This document shows, in pieces, positions 6,666-14,682 of a stretch of DNA of 18,319 nt (its first letter is position 1; every line of letters begins with the position of its first letter). Below the pieces are notes generated by a model. The model had not been told where the DNA came from. It did no database searches and was given only the letters and a program-made list of their open reading frames with translations. The stretch lies in NCBI GenBank assembly GCA_903885855.1, contig CAISKG010000361.1, positions 1 to 18,319 of the forward strand, read 5' to 3'. Made by a program: the position numbers and the translations under genes. The stretch is from an uncultured Planctomycetaceae bacterium. Its GTDB lineage: Bacteria; Planctomycetota; Planctomycetia; Pirellulales; UBA1268.

Positions 6666-9600
6666 ATGGTCCGCCCCCGTCACGCGTCCCTCGCGGCGCT
6701 CCTCCTCGGCTGCCTCGTCTGCGGCGGGGCCGCCGCGGACGACTCCCCCTTCCCCGCCCCGCCCGACAGCGAGACGTCGGCCGAGCGGCCGATGGATCCG
6801 GAGGAGGTGTGCCGCTCCGCCCGGCTCCCGGCGGGCTTCGAGCTCGTGCCCTTCGCGGCGGAGCCGGCGGTCCAGAACCCGATCGGCATCGCCACCGATC
6901 ACCGGGGGCGCGTGTGGGTGGCCGAGAACTTCACCTGGGCCGGCAACAACCTCGGCACCTGGGACGACTCCCTCCGCGACCGGATCGTGGTCCTCGAGGA
7001 CGACGACGGCGACGGCCGGCACGACCGGCGGACGGTGTTCTGGGACGGCGGCACGCGCCTCACGAGCGTGGCGGTGGGCCTCGGTGGCGCGTGGGTCATC
7101 GATCTCCCCAATCTCCTCTTCATCCCCGACCGCGACGACGACCTCGTGCCCGACGGCCCCCCCGAGATCGTGCTCGACGGCATCAACGAGACGAGCGTCG
7201 GCCACACCCCCTGCAACGGCCTGAAGTGGGGGCCGGACGGCTGGCTGTGGGCCCGGCACGGCATCCAGGGCACCTCGCGCATCGGCGTGCCCGGCGCGGG
7301 GGATTCGCAGCGCGTCCAGATCAACACCGGCGTGTGGCGCTACCACCCCGCCCGGCGCACCGTCGAGGGGGTGATCTCGGGGATGACCAATTCCTGGGGC
7401 ACCGACTTCGACGCCCACGGCGAGACGTTCGTGATCAACACCGTCATCGGCCACCTCTGGCACGCCGTCCACGGGGCGCACGTCGAGCGGATGTACGGCA
7501 CCGACCTCGAGCCGCACGTCTACGACCTCCTGCCGCAGGTGGCCGACCACGTCCACTGGGACACCGGCGAGCAGTGGAGCGACATCCGCTTCGGCGTCTC
7601 CGACAAGACCAGCGCCGCCGGGGGGGGCCACGCCCACATCGGCCTCATGATCTACGGAGGGACCAACTGGCCGCCGGAGTACCGCGGCGGCGTGTTCACG
7701 CTCAACCTCCACGGCCGCCGCGTGAACCACGACGTCCTCGCGCCGCGCGGGGCCGGGTACACCGCCACCCACGGCCCCGACCTGGCGTTCTTCGCCGATC
7801 CCTTCTTCCGCGGCATGGACCTCGTCGCCGCCCCCGACGGCGGCGTGTACATCGCCGACTGGTCCGACACCGGCGAGTGCCACGACCACGACGGCGTCCA
7901 CCGCTCGAGCGGCCGGATCTACAAGCTCTCCCACGGCCGCCCGCGCGCTCCCCGCGGCCTCGACGTGGCGACGCTCGAGGGGACGGCGCTGCGCGGGAAT
8001 CTCCTCGTGGCCGACCAGTGGTGGAGCCGGGCGGCGGTGCGGGAATGGCAGCGCCGGGCGCTCGCCGGCGCCGACCTCGACGCCGACGCCGCGTGGCTCG
8101 CCGAGCACGTGCGTTCGGCCCCCGATCCGGCTCACCGCCTCCGCGCCTTGTGGGCGCTGGCCGCGCTCGAACGGCCTGAGGGCCCGCGCCTCGACGAGGC
8201 GGCGCTCCTGGCGGTCACGCACGACGCCGACCCCTTCCTCCGCGCCTGGGGGGTGCGGCTCCTGGTGGACCGCGCGGTCCCGGGGGGGCCGCAGCCCTCG
8301 GAGGAGGCCGTGGCGCGGATGGCGGCCCTGGCGGCGGGCGATCGGGAGGCGCCGGTGCAACTGCACCTGGCCTCGGCGGTGGGGCGCCTCGACGACGCGG
8401 CGGCCTGGCGGCTCGGCGGTGCCCTGGCCTCCCACGACGCCTTCCCCGCCGACCCGCTCCTCGCCCGGATGGTGTGGTACGGGCTGGCACCGTCCGCGCC
8501 GCGCCGCCTCGAGGACGCCGCGGCGCTCGCCGCCGCGACACCGCTTGCGCCCCTGTGCAGGAGCCTCGCACGCTTCGTGGCCGGCCGCGTCGAGGAGCGC
8601 CCCGAGCTGGTGGCCCGGCTCCTCGACACGGCGGCGGCCGACGCGGGACGGCGCGGTCCGATCCTCGCCGGCCTGGCGGCGGGCCTGCGCGGCTGGCGGC
8701 GGGCGGAGCCGCCGCCGGGGTACGCCGATGCCTCGGCCCGGCTCGCGGCGCTGGCGGATGCCGCGGCGCTCGAATCGCTCCACGAGCTCGACGTGGTGTT
8801 CGGCGAGGGACGCGGGATCGAGGCGGTGCGGGCGATCGTGCTCGATGCCAAGGCGGCCCCCGAGGCACGGCGCCACGCCATCGCGACGCTGGCCGCCGCG
8901 GCGCCGGAGGACGGCGCGGCGCTCCTCCAGGGGCTCCTCGGTGACCGGCCGGTGATCGGGGCGGCCCTCGCGGCGCTCGCCGCCTTCGACCATCCCGACA
9001 CCCCCGCCAAGGCGCTGGCGGGCGCGGGCATCTACACGCCCGCCGACCGTGCGGCGCTGGTGGATCTCCTCGCCTCGCGGCCGGCGTGGGCGGCGCGGCT
9101 CCTCGACGCCGTCGAGGGAGGCAGCGTCGCGGCGGAGGAGATCTCCGCCTTCCACGCCCGCCAGATCGCCGATTTCGGCGACGCCGCGCTCGGCGAGCGG
9201 CTGGCCCGGCTGTGGGGCGACGTGCGCGTGAGCGCCGCCGACAAGCGCGACCTCATCGACCGCTGGCGGGCCGAGCTGACCCCCGAGGTGCTCGCCGCCG
9301 CCGACCGCCCGCACGGGCGGGCCCTGTTCGCGCGCGACTGCGCCGGCTGCCACGTGCTCTTCGGCGCCGGGCGCAAGCTCGGCCCCGACCTCACCGGCTC
9401 CAACCGGCGCAATCTCGACTACCTCTTGGAGAACGTCGTCGATCCCGGCGCGAGCGTGGGGAGCGACTTCCGTGCGGTGGCGGTGGTGCTGGCCGACGGC
9501 CGGGCGCTGACGGGCGTGGTGTCGGGCTCCGACGAGCGCACCCTCACGCTCCAGACCGCCCAGGACACCGTCGTCATCGACCGCCGGGAGATCGCCGAGC

Positions 9601-9737
9601 AGACGGTGCAGGCCACCTCGCTCATGCCCGACGGCCTCCTCGCCAAGCTCTCCCCCGAGGACGTCCGCGACCTCGTCGCGTACCTGGCGTCGCCCGAGCA
9701 GGTGCCGCTCCCCGGCGCGGACGTGCCGCGGGAGTGA
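6666..9737 (+). CDS. PVC-type heme-binding CxxCH protein with dehydrogenase-like N-terminal domain
   Basis: 1023-aa exported protein of a family known mainly from Planctomycetes and Verrucomicrobia. Residues 1-24 form a signal peptide with a likely cut after GGAAA; Cys16 in LLLGC could instead be a lipobox, but this is weaker. From about residue 45 comes the membrane-bound-dehydrogenase-like beta-propeller region, marked by GRVWVAENF, the Asp-rich loop DDDGDGRHD (112-120, calcium-binding type), TPCNGLKWGPDGWLW and GGVYIADWSDTGECHD. An Ala-rich region, about 430-860, looks like helical repeats. The C-terminus is a cytochrome c-like domain with CAGCH (Cys892, Cys895, His896), LGPDLTGSNRRN and a candidate axial Met987 in LMPDG. 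It probably acts in the periplasm in redox or carbohydrate metabolism; the substrate is unknown. The start at 6666 is chosen because the signal peptide begins there. Confidence 0.88.
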   Translation: MVRPRHASLAALLLGCLVCGGAAADDSPFPAPPDSETSAERPMDPEEVCRSARLPAGFELVPFAAEPAVQNPIGIATDHRGRVWVAENFTWAGNNLGTWDDSLRDRIVVLEDDDGDGRHDRRTVFWDGGTRLTSVAVGLGGAWVIDLPNLLFIPDRDDDLVPDGPPEIVLDGINETSVGHTPCNGLKWGPDGWLWARHGIQGTSRIGVPGAGDSQRVQINTGVWRYHPARRTVEGVISGMTNSWGTDFDAHGETFVINTVIGHLWHAVHGAHVERMYGTDLEPHVYDLLPQVADHVHWDTGEQWSDIRFGVSDKTSAAGGGHAHIGLMIYGGTNWPPEYRGGVFTLNLHGRRVNHDVLAPRGAGYTATHGPDLAFFADPFFRGMDLVAAPDGGVYIADWSDTGECHDHDGVHRSSGRIYKLSHGRPRAPRGLDVATLEGTALRGNLLVADQWWSRAAVREWQRRALAGADLDADAAWLAEHVRSAPDPAHRLRALWALAALERPEGPRLDEAALLAVTHDADPFLRAWGVRLLVDRAVPGGPQPSEEAVARMAALAAGDREAPVQLHLASAVGRLDDAAAWRLGGALASHDAFPADPLLARMVWYGLAPSAPRRLEDAAALAAATPLAPLCRSLARFVAGRVEERPELVARLLDTAAADAGRRGPILAGLAAGLRGWRRAEPPPGYADASARLAALADAAALESLHELDVVFGEGRGIEAVRAIVLDAKAAPEARRHAIATLAAAAPEDGAALLQGLLGDRPVIGAALAALAAFDHPDTPAKALAGAGIYTPADRAALVDLLASRPAWAARLLDAVEGGSVAAEEISAFHARQIADFGDAALGERLARLWGDVRVSAADKRDLIDRWRAELTPEVLAAADRPHGRALFARDCAGCHVLFGAGRKLGPDLTGSNRRNLDYLLENVVDPGASVGSDFRAVAVVLADGRALTGVVSGSDERTLTLQTAQDTVVIDRREIAEQTVQATSLMPDGLLAKLSPEDVRDLVAYLASPEQVPLPGADVPRE

Positions 9738-9744
9738 GCGGATC

Positions 9745-9799
9745 GCCCGCGGAATCGCCAGCGGGCCCGGCGTGCCTGCCGCGGTCGCGGGCCGGCAGG
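9745..9799. terminator. Two small hairpins after the CxxCH protein gene
   Basis: The first is GCCCGC (9745-9750) with GCGGGC (9761-9766) and a 10-nt loop. The second is CCTGCCG (9775-9781) with CGGCAGG (9793-9799) and an 11-nt loop. They lie in the 129-nt gap before the cyanophycin-synthetase-like gene. Neither is followed by a T-tract. Short GC stems are common at this base composition, so a terminator role is only possible. Confidence 0.25.
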
Positions 9800-9866
9800 G
9801 TATCCTCGACCCCGTCGCCGGCGTGGCGGCGCGACGCATCGATCCGACCCCGGCGACGGCAGGCAC

Positions 9867-12116
9867 ATGACCGCGGCGACGGCCTCTGAAGGCGGGCAGG
9901 CAGGCGGCGCGCCGGTCGTGCGCCGGCAGGTCTACCGGGGCCCCAACCGCTGGTCGCCGCTGCCGGTGCACGAGGTGGAGATCGATCCGGGGCCCCTGGC
10001 CGGGTGGCGGGCCGACCGCGACCCCGACGCCCTCGGGCGGCTCGCGCTCGGGCGTGCCCGGCTCGAGGCCACCCCCTACGAGGTGGCGGTGGCCCGCGAC
10101 GCCGGCGCCGGCGCCGCCGCGCGGGGGGTGGGCCCGGCCTTCGAGGAGCTCGCCGCGGCCGGCCCCGGCCCGGTGCTCCTCTGGCTCTCGACGTCGTTGC
10201 TCGGCACGGCCGGCATCGCGCCGGCGTTCGCGGCCTGCGTGGCCAACGCGGCGGGGCGATTCACCCTCGCGGTGGAGCTCGACGACGAGGAGGTGGCCGA
10301 CGCCTGCCTGGCACTGGCTTGGCGGATCTTCGTGGAGGCGGTCGCGCCCCCGCCGGAGCCGCTCGACCTCGAGCCGGCGCTCGCCGAATTGGCCGAGTTC
10401 GCCGACGACGCCCGCCTGGGGCCGAGCACGCGCGCCATCCTGGGGGCGGCCCGGCGCCGCGGCATCCCCTGCCGCAGGATCCGCAACAGCCTCTGCCAGC
10501 TCGGCGAGGGGGTGCGGCGCCGGCGCATCTGGACGGCCGAGACCGACGCCACCGGTGCGATCGCCGAGGCCCTCGCCCAGGACAAGCAGATGACACGCGT
10601 GCTGCTCGAGCAGGTCGGGGTGCCCGTGCCGCGCGGCCGCGTGGCCGCCAGCGTCGCCGAGGCCTGCGCGGCGGCGCGGGAGCTGGGCTATCCCGTCGTC
10701 GTCAAGCCGCGCGACGGCAACCACGGCCGCGGCATCTCCTTCGGGGTGCGCGACGACGCCGACATGGCCGAGGCCTTCGAGATCGCCATCCGGGAGAATC
10801 ACCGGCGCTCCGGCGGGGTGCTCGTGGAGCAGTTCGCGCGCGGCGTGGCCCACCGGCTGCTGGTGGTGGGCGAGCGGATGGTGGCGGCGGCGCGGGGGCA
10901 GCGCGACGTGGTCGTCGGCGACGGCACGCGCACGATCCGGGCCCTCGTCGACGACGCCAACCTCGATCCCCTCCGCGGGCCGAACTTCACCGACATCCTC
11001 TCGCCGATGCGCCTCGACGAGCTGGCCATCGGCCTCCTCAAACGCCAGTCGCTCGAGCCCGACGACGTGCCCGCGGCGGGCCGCCGCGTGACGATCAAGG
11101 TCAACGGCGACCTGACCACCGACGAGACCGACGAGGTCCACCCCGAGGTGGCCCGCCACGTCGTCCTGGCGGCCCGGGCGGTGGGGCTCGACATCGCCGG
11201 AATCGACCTGGTCGCCGAGGACATCTCCCAGCCGCTCGACGCCCAGCGCGGGATGGTGATCGAGGTCAACGCCGGGCCGGGCATGTTCATGCACATCGCC
11301 CCCAAGCAGGGGCGGCCGCGGCCGGTGGGCGAGGCGATCGTGGAGCTGATGTTCGACGCCGGTGACGACGGCCGTGTGCCGGTGATCGTGGTCGGGGAGC
11401 ATCCGGAGGATCCCGCCCGCGCCGCGGCCGTGGGCGGCGAAGTGGCCCGCTTCCTGCGCAGCGGCGGCATCGTCGCGGGCCTCGCGGGCGGGGGGACGAT
11501 CGAGATCCCCGGGCAGCCCCCCTTCCCCTGTCCGGGCAGCGCGCGCGACGGCGCCGTGGCGCTCGTGGCGCATCCCTGCGTCGAGGCCGCGGTGATCGTG
11601 AGCCGCGCCGCCGACGCCGCGGCCGAGGGGCTCGACACCCTCCACTGCGAGGTGGCCGTGCTCGCGCCCGAGGGGGCCGACGGCGGCGTCGATCCGGCCA
11701 CCGCCACCCTCTTGAACGCCATCGAGCCCGACGGGCGTTGCGTCGTCGACGCCGCGGCGCCGGGGGCCGCGGCGATCCTCGCCAGGCTCGGCCCGCGCGC
11801 GGTGCTCGTAGGTGGGCCCGACGCCGGGGCGGAGGCGGTCGATCGGCTCGCCCGCCATCGCGACCAGGGGGGGTTCGTCGTCGTGCGGCGGGGGGCCGAG
11901 GTGCTCCTCGCCTCGGGGGGCGCGGCGTGGCAGCTTTCCGACACGGAACTCGCCCCCGTGCTCGGTCGGGGCCTGTCCGACGGCGTCGCCCTCCTGGCGC
12001 TGGCCACGATCTGGGCCGCGGGGCTCCTGCCGGGCGACCGGCTGATGCCGGTGCTGCCCGTGACGTCGCGGCTCCGCTTCGACGTCGGGGAGCCCGATCT
12101 CCGCGGCGGAGTCTGA
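9867..12116 (+). CDS. Cyanophycin synthetase-like protein with degenerate Mur-ligase domain (CphA2-like)
   Basis: 749 aa. The N-terminal domain (to about residue 165) opens with the family pattern YRGPNRWSPLPVHEVEID. The ATP-grasp domain begins at Asp239 (DKQMTRVLLEQVGVPVPRGR), has PVVVKPRDGNHGRGISF and HRLLVVGERMVAAAR, and ends with VIEVNAGPGMFMHIAP (metal ligands Glu466, Asn468). This half adds backbone residues in CphA enzymes. The following Mur-ligase-like half is clearly related but broken. The position of the P-loop GTNGKTTT reads GEHPEDPA (510-517), the usual ARGG region reads SRAADAAA (579-586), LNADDP reads VDAAAP (627-632), and the last Mur subdomain is missing. Classical CphA1 is longer and needs both halves to join Asp and Arg. 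CphA2, which polymerises beta-Asp-Arg dipeptides, uses only the ATP-grasp site and is shorter. CphA2-like function is therefore an inference; a different peptide substrate is equally possible. No cyanophycinase is nearby. Confidence 0.8.
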   Translation: MTAATASEGGQAGGAPVVRRQVYRGPNRWSPLPVHEVEIDPGPLAGWRADRDPDALGRLALGRARLEATPYEVAVARDAGAGAAARGVGPAFEELAAAGPGPVLLWLSTSLLGTAGIAPAFAACVANAAGRFTLAVELDDEEVADACLALAWRIFVEAVAPPPEPLDLEPALAELAEFADDARLGPSTRAILGAARRRGIPCRRIRNSLCQLGEGVRRRRIWTAETDATGAIAEALAQDKQMTRVLLEQVGVPVPRGRVAASVAEACAAARELGYPVVVKPRDGNHGRGISFGVRDDADMAEAFEIAIRENHRRSGGVLVEQFARGVAHRLLVVGERMVAAARGQRDVVVGDGTRTIRALVDDANLDPLRGPNFTDILSPMRLDELAIGLLKRQSLEPDDVPAAGRRVTIKVNGDLTTDETDEVHPEVARHVVLAARAVGLDIAGIDLVAEDISQPLDAQRGMVIEVNAGPGMFMHIAPKQGRPRPVGEAIVELMFDAGDDGRVPVIVVGEHPEDPARAAAVGGEVARFLRSGGIVAGLAGGGTIEIPGQPPFPCPGSARDGAVALVAHPCVEAAVIVSRAADAAAEGLDTLHCEVAVLAPEGADGGVDPATATLLNAIEPDGRCVVDAAAPGAAAILARLGPRAVLVGGPDAGAEAVDRLARHRDQGGFVVVRRGAEVLLASGGAAWQLSDTELAPVLGRGLSDGVALLALATIWAAGLLPGDRLMPVLPVTSRLRFDVGEPDLRGGV

Positions 12117-12319
12117 CGGCGGTGCGGCGTGTGCGGGCCGAGCCCCCCCCGCCCCCCCCGGGTGGACGTCGTTGATCCGCGCCCGTGGAGCGATTACCGT
12201 CGCACACTCTTGGTGGAGGGGTTCCGCGCCGGCTGCAGGATCGCATGTCGCGCCCCCTTGCCGAGGGCTGCGACGGCTGTGCCGGTGCCGCGGGCGCACG
12301 ACGCGCGAGGATTTCCCGG

Positions 12320-13200
12320 ATGGACGATCGGGTCTCGGTGTTCATCATCGGCGCGCCCAAATGCGCGACCAGCGCCGTCGCCACGGCCCTGGCGGCGCAT
12401 CGGAGATCAATTTCGCGACCGACAAGGAGCCGCGGTTCTTCTCCCACGACAAGCACCGCCGTGGTGTCGAGTGGTACCACGGCTCCTTCCCGCGCCGCCC
12501 GGGGGTGAAGATCGACGGTTCGACCACCTACGCCGAGGCCTGGATGGACCGGTCGGCGACGAGCGCCAGGCGCATCCACGAGTACAACCCCGACGCGCGG
12601 ATCGTGTACTGCGTGCGCTCGCCGCTGGCCCGGGCCGTCTCGGAGTGGCAGGAGTACGGCCACCAGCTGCGCTTGGGCAATCCCTCGATCGCGCGGATTC
12701 CGGGCATGGACGCCTACGGCGACCTCGACGCCGACCTCCGCCGGATGCCCGGGTTTCTCGGGACGTCGAACTACTGGCAGCGTCTGACGCCCTACCGCGA
12801 ACGCTTCCCCGACGAGCGCATCCACGTCGTCTTCCAGGAGGATTGGCGCCGCGCACCCCAGGAGGTGCTCGCCGGGCTGCTGCAGTTCATCGGCGTCGAC
12901 GACGCCTGGCCGTGCCCATCGGCGGACGCCGAGGTCAACGACCGCTGGCTCAAGGCCAAGCCCCGGCTCCTCCTGAATCTCATGCTGCGGATGCCCGGCT
13001 ACCGGCGGATCTCGACCATGGTGCCCGACGCCGCGCGGCCCATGCTGCGGCGCGTCCTCAAGCGCCGGCCGGTCGATGCCACGGCCGTCAGCCCCGACGT
13101 CGTGGCCTACGCCTGGGAGTCGCTCCACGAGGACATCGACCGCTTCCTGCGCTGGGCCGGCAGGGACGTCGGCCTGTGGGGCCGCGGCGCGTACCGCTAA
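12320..13200 (+). pseudogene. Sulfotransferase family gene with a -1 frameshift
   Basis: The reading frame is split. The first frame starts at ATG 12320 (GAGGA ribosome-binding site 8 nt upstream) and encodes MDDRVSVFIIGAPKCATSAV, a recognisable 5'-phosphosulfate-binding loop of PAPS sulfotransferases, continuing to LAAH. At 12401 the bases CATCGGAGATC shift frame. The other frame then carries on as EINFATDKEPRFF, exactly what should follow LAAHP. One extra C (CATCCGGAG) would give LAAHPEINF and a 293-aa protein. The remainder holds DGSTTYAEA, the 3'-phosphate-binding region VYCVRSPLARAVSEW and a full C-terminus to the stop at 13198-13200. Without the correction, the downstream frame has only unrelated in-frame codons before EINF. 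It is either a recent pseudogene or a sequencing/assembly error. The intact product would transfer sulfate to an unknown acceptor. Confidence 0.82.
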
Positions 13201-13220
13201 CGGACCCAGCGCGACCTCGG

Positions 13221-13232
13221 GCCGGCGCCGGC
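13221..13232. terminator. Short GC palindrome between convergent genes
   Basis: GCCGGCGCCGGC is a 12-base perfect palindrome in the 33-bp gap between the sulfotransferase stop and the DUF1501 stop. Its position fits a shared transcript end, but it has no loop beyond the palindrome centre and no T-tract. Confidence 0.25.
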
Positions 13233-13233
13233 G

Positions 13234-14682
13234 TCAGGCCGACAGTTCGGCGATCGCCCGCCCGTGGTCGACCACCGGCGTGGGGCGGCCGTTGAGATCG
13301 TCGATCGTGACGTTCGGCGCGTCGATGCCCAGATGCCGGTAGACCGTGGCCAGGAAGTCGCCGGCCGTGCAGCGCCGCTCGGTGACGTCCTCCCCGCGCC
13401 GGTCGGTGGCACCGATCACCTGGCCGCCGCGGATCCCGCCGCCGGCCCAGATGTTGGAGTAGGCCCGCGGCCAGTGGTCGCGGCCGGGTTGCTTGGTGCC
13501 CGCCGGGGCGCTCGCCGCCCCCTCGCCGGTGCTCGGCGAATACTCGATCCGGGGGGTGCGGCCGAATTCGCCGGTCACCACCACCAGCACGCGCCGGTCG
13601 AGGCCGCGCTCGAAGATCTCCTCGATGAGGGCCGTGACGGCCATGTCGTAGGCGTCGGCCCGGTAGCGGAGGGCGTCGAAGATGTGGTGATTGACGGCGT
13701 GGTCGTCCCAGTTGCCCACGCGCCCGCACAGCGGCCCCGAGAGCTGCGTGGTGACGACGTCCACCCCCGCCTCCACCAGCCGCCGGCACATCAGCAGCTG
13801 CTGGCCCCAGGCGTTGCGGCCGTAGCGGTCGCGCGTGCGCTCGTCCTCGCGCGAGAGGTCGAAGGCGTCGCGCGTGTGCGGATCGGTGAGCAGCGTCATG
13901 GCCTGCGTCTCGAAGTGATCGAGCGCCTGGAAATCGGCCTGGCGCTCGATGGCGCGGCCGAGGGAGTCGAACTGGCGCCGCAGCGCCACGCGCCGGTCGA
14001 GCCGGGCCCCGTCGCGGCCGCTGGCGGTGCCCACGTGGGGCACGCTGAAGGAGGGCTGGCTGGGGTCGCCCGAGACCACGAACGGCTGGTAGGCGTCGCC
14101 GAGGTAGGCCGGGCCGTTGTACTCTAGCGGCGGATTGACGCCGATGTAGCGCGGGAGCGGATTGGCCCGCGGTCCCTCCTTGGCGCGGAGGTAGTTGGCG
14201 ACGGTCATCCAGTCCGGGTAACGCGGCTTGGGCTTGTCGCGCGTGTCGGGATCGCCGGAGAGCATCTGCATCGAGCCGGCCGGATGGCCCCCGGCGGTCT
14301 GCTGCATGGAGCGCAGCAGCGCGAAGCGGTCGGCGATCCGCGCCTGCCGGGGGAGCAGCTCGGTGAACGTGAGCCCCGGCACCGCCGTGGGGATGGTGCG
14401 GAAGGGACCGCGGTATTCGCTCGTGATGTCGGGCTTGGGGTCGTAGCTGTCGATGTGCGACAGTCCCCCCGGCAGCCAGACCATGATCACCGCCGTCGGC
14501 TCCCTGCCGGCGGCCCCCGCCGCCGGGGCCTCGGCCCGGGCCCGCAGCAGCCCCGGGAGCGTGAGCGAGCCGAAGCCCGCGAGCCCGACGCGCAGCACCT
14601 CGCGGCGCGACGACCCGGCCGGATGGCGGGCCGGCGCCGCGGCGAACGGTCCGGGGCAGTGCGGGGAGCGCGGGCGCGTCAT
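13234..14682 (-). CDS. DUF1501 domain-containing protein with Tat signal
   Basis: 482 aa. The N-terminus has a twin-arginine signal, SSRREVLRVGLAGFGSL (Arg26-Arg27) followed by a hydrophobic stretch to about residue 45, so export in folded form is likely. The body has the DUF1501 pattern, a family distantly related to sulfatases and alkaline phosphatases: VIMVWLPGGLSHIDSYDPKP, QTAGGHPAGSMQMLSGD, VTTQLSGP, VVVTGEFGRTPRIEYSPSTG, GRDHWPRAYSNIWAGGGIRG and a TAGDFLATVYRHLGID ending. Catalytic function is not established for the family. Its ATG overlaps the stop of the PPC-domain gene as ATGA, so the two are translationally coupled. Together with the DUF1549/1553 gene it forms the standard planctomycete arrangement. 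The same frame stays open far upstream, but only because of base composition. Confidence 0.92.
   Translation of the reverse strand: MTRPRSPHCPGPFAAAPARHPAGSSRREVLRVGLAGFGSLTLPGLLRARAEAPAAGAAGREPTAVIMVWLPGGLSHIDSYDPKPDITSEYRGPFRTIPTAVPGLTFTELLPRQARIADRFALLRSMQQTAGGHPAGSMQMLSGDPDTRDKPKPRYPDWMTVANYLRAKEGPRANPLPRYIGVNPPLEYNGPAYLGDAYQPFVVSGDPSQPSFSVPHVGTASGRDGARLDRRVALRRQFDSLGRAIERQADFQALDHFETQAMTLLTDPHTRDAFDLSREDERTRDRYGRNAWGQQLLMCRRLVEAGVDVVTTQLSGPLCGRVGNWDDHAVNHHIFDALRYRADAYDMAVTALIEEIFERGLDRRVLVVVTGEFGRTPRIEYSPSTGEGAASAPAGTKQPGRDHWPRAYSNIWAGGGIRGGQVIGATDRRGEDVTERRCTAGDFLATVYRHLGIDAPNVTIDDLNGRPTPVVDHGRAIAELSA

Noticed and set aside
12142..12160. Near-continuous C run upstream of the sulfotransferase gene
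   Set aside because: A simple homopolymer-like stretch in GC-rich intergenic DNA; no structure or repeat partner. It may be error-prone in sequencing.
12172..12200. TTGATC - 17 bp - TACCGT, a possible promoter for the sulfotransferase gene
   Set aside because: Spacing is right, but the -10 matches the consensus at only three of six positions and planctomycete promoter sequences are poorly defined, so I do not call it.
6333..12299. Minus-strand open frame of 1988 codons opposite dapB, the CxxCH protein and the CphA-like gene
   Set aside because: It is a shadow caused by very high GC at third codon positions. Its translation is low-complexity (Arg, Gly, His, Val) with no domain, and three well-supported genes lie opposite.
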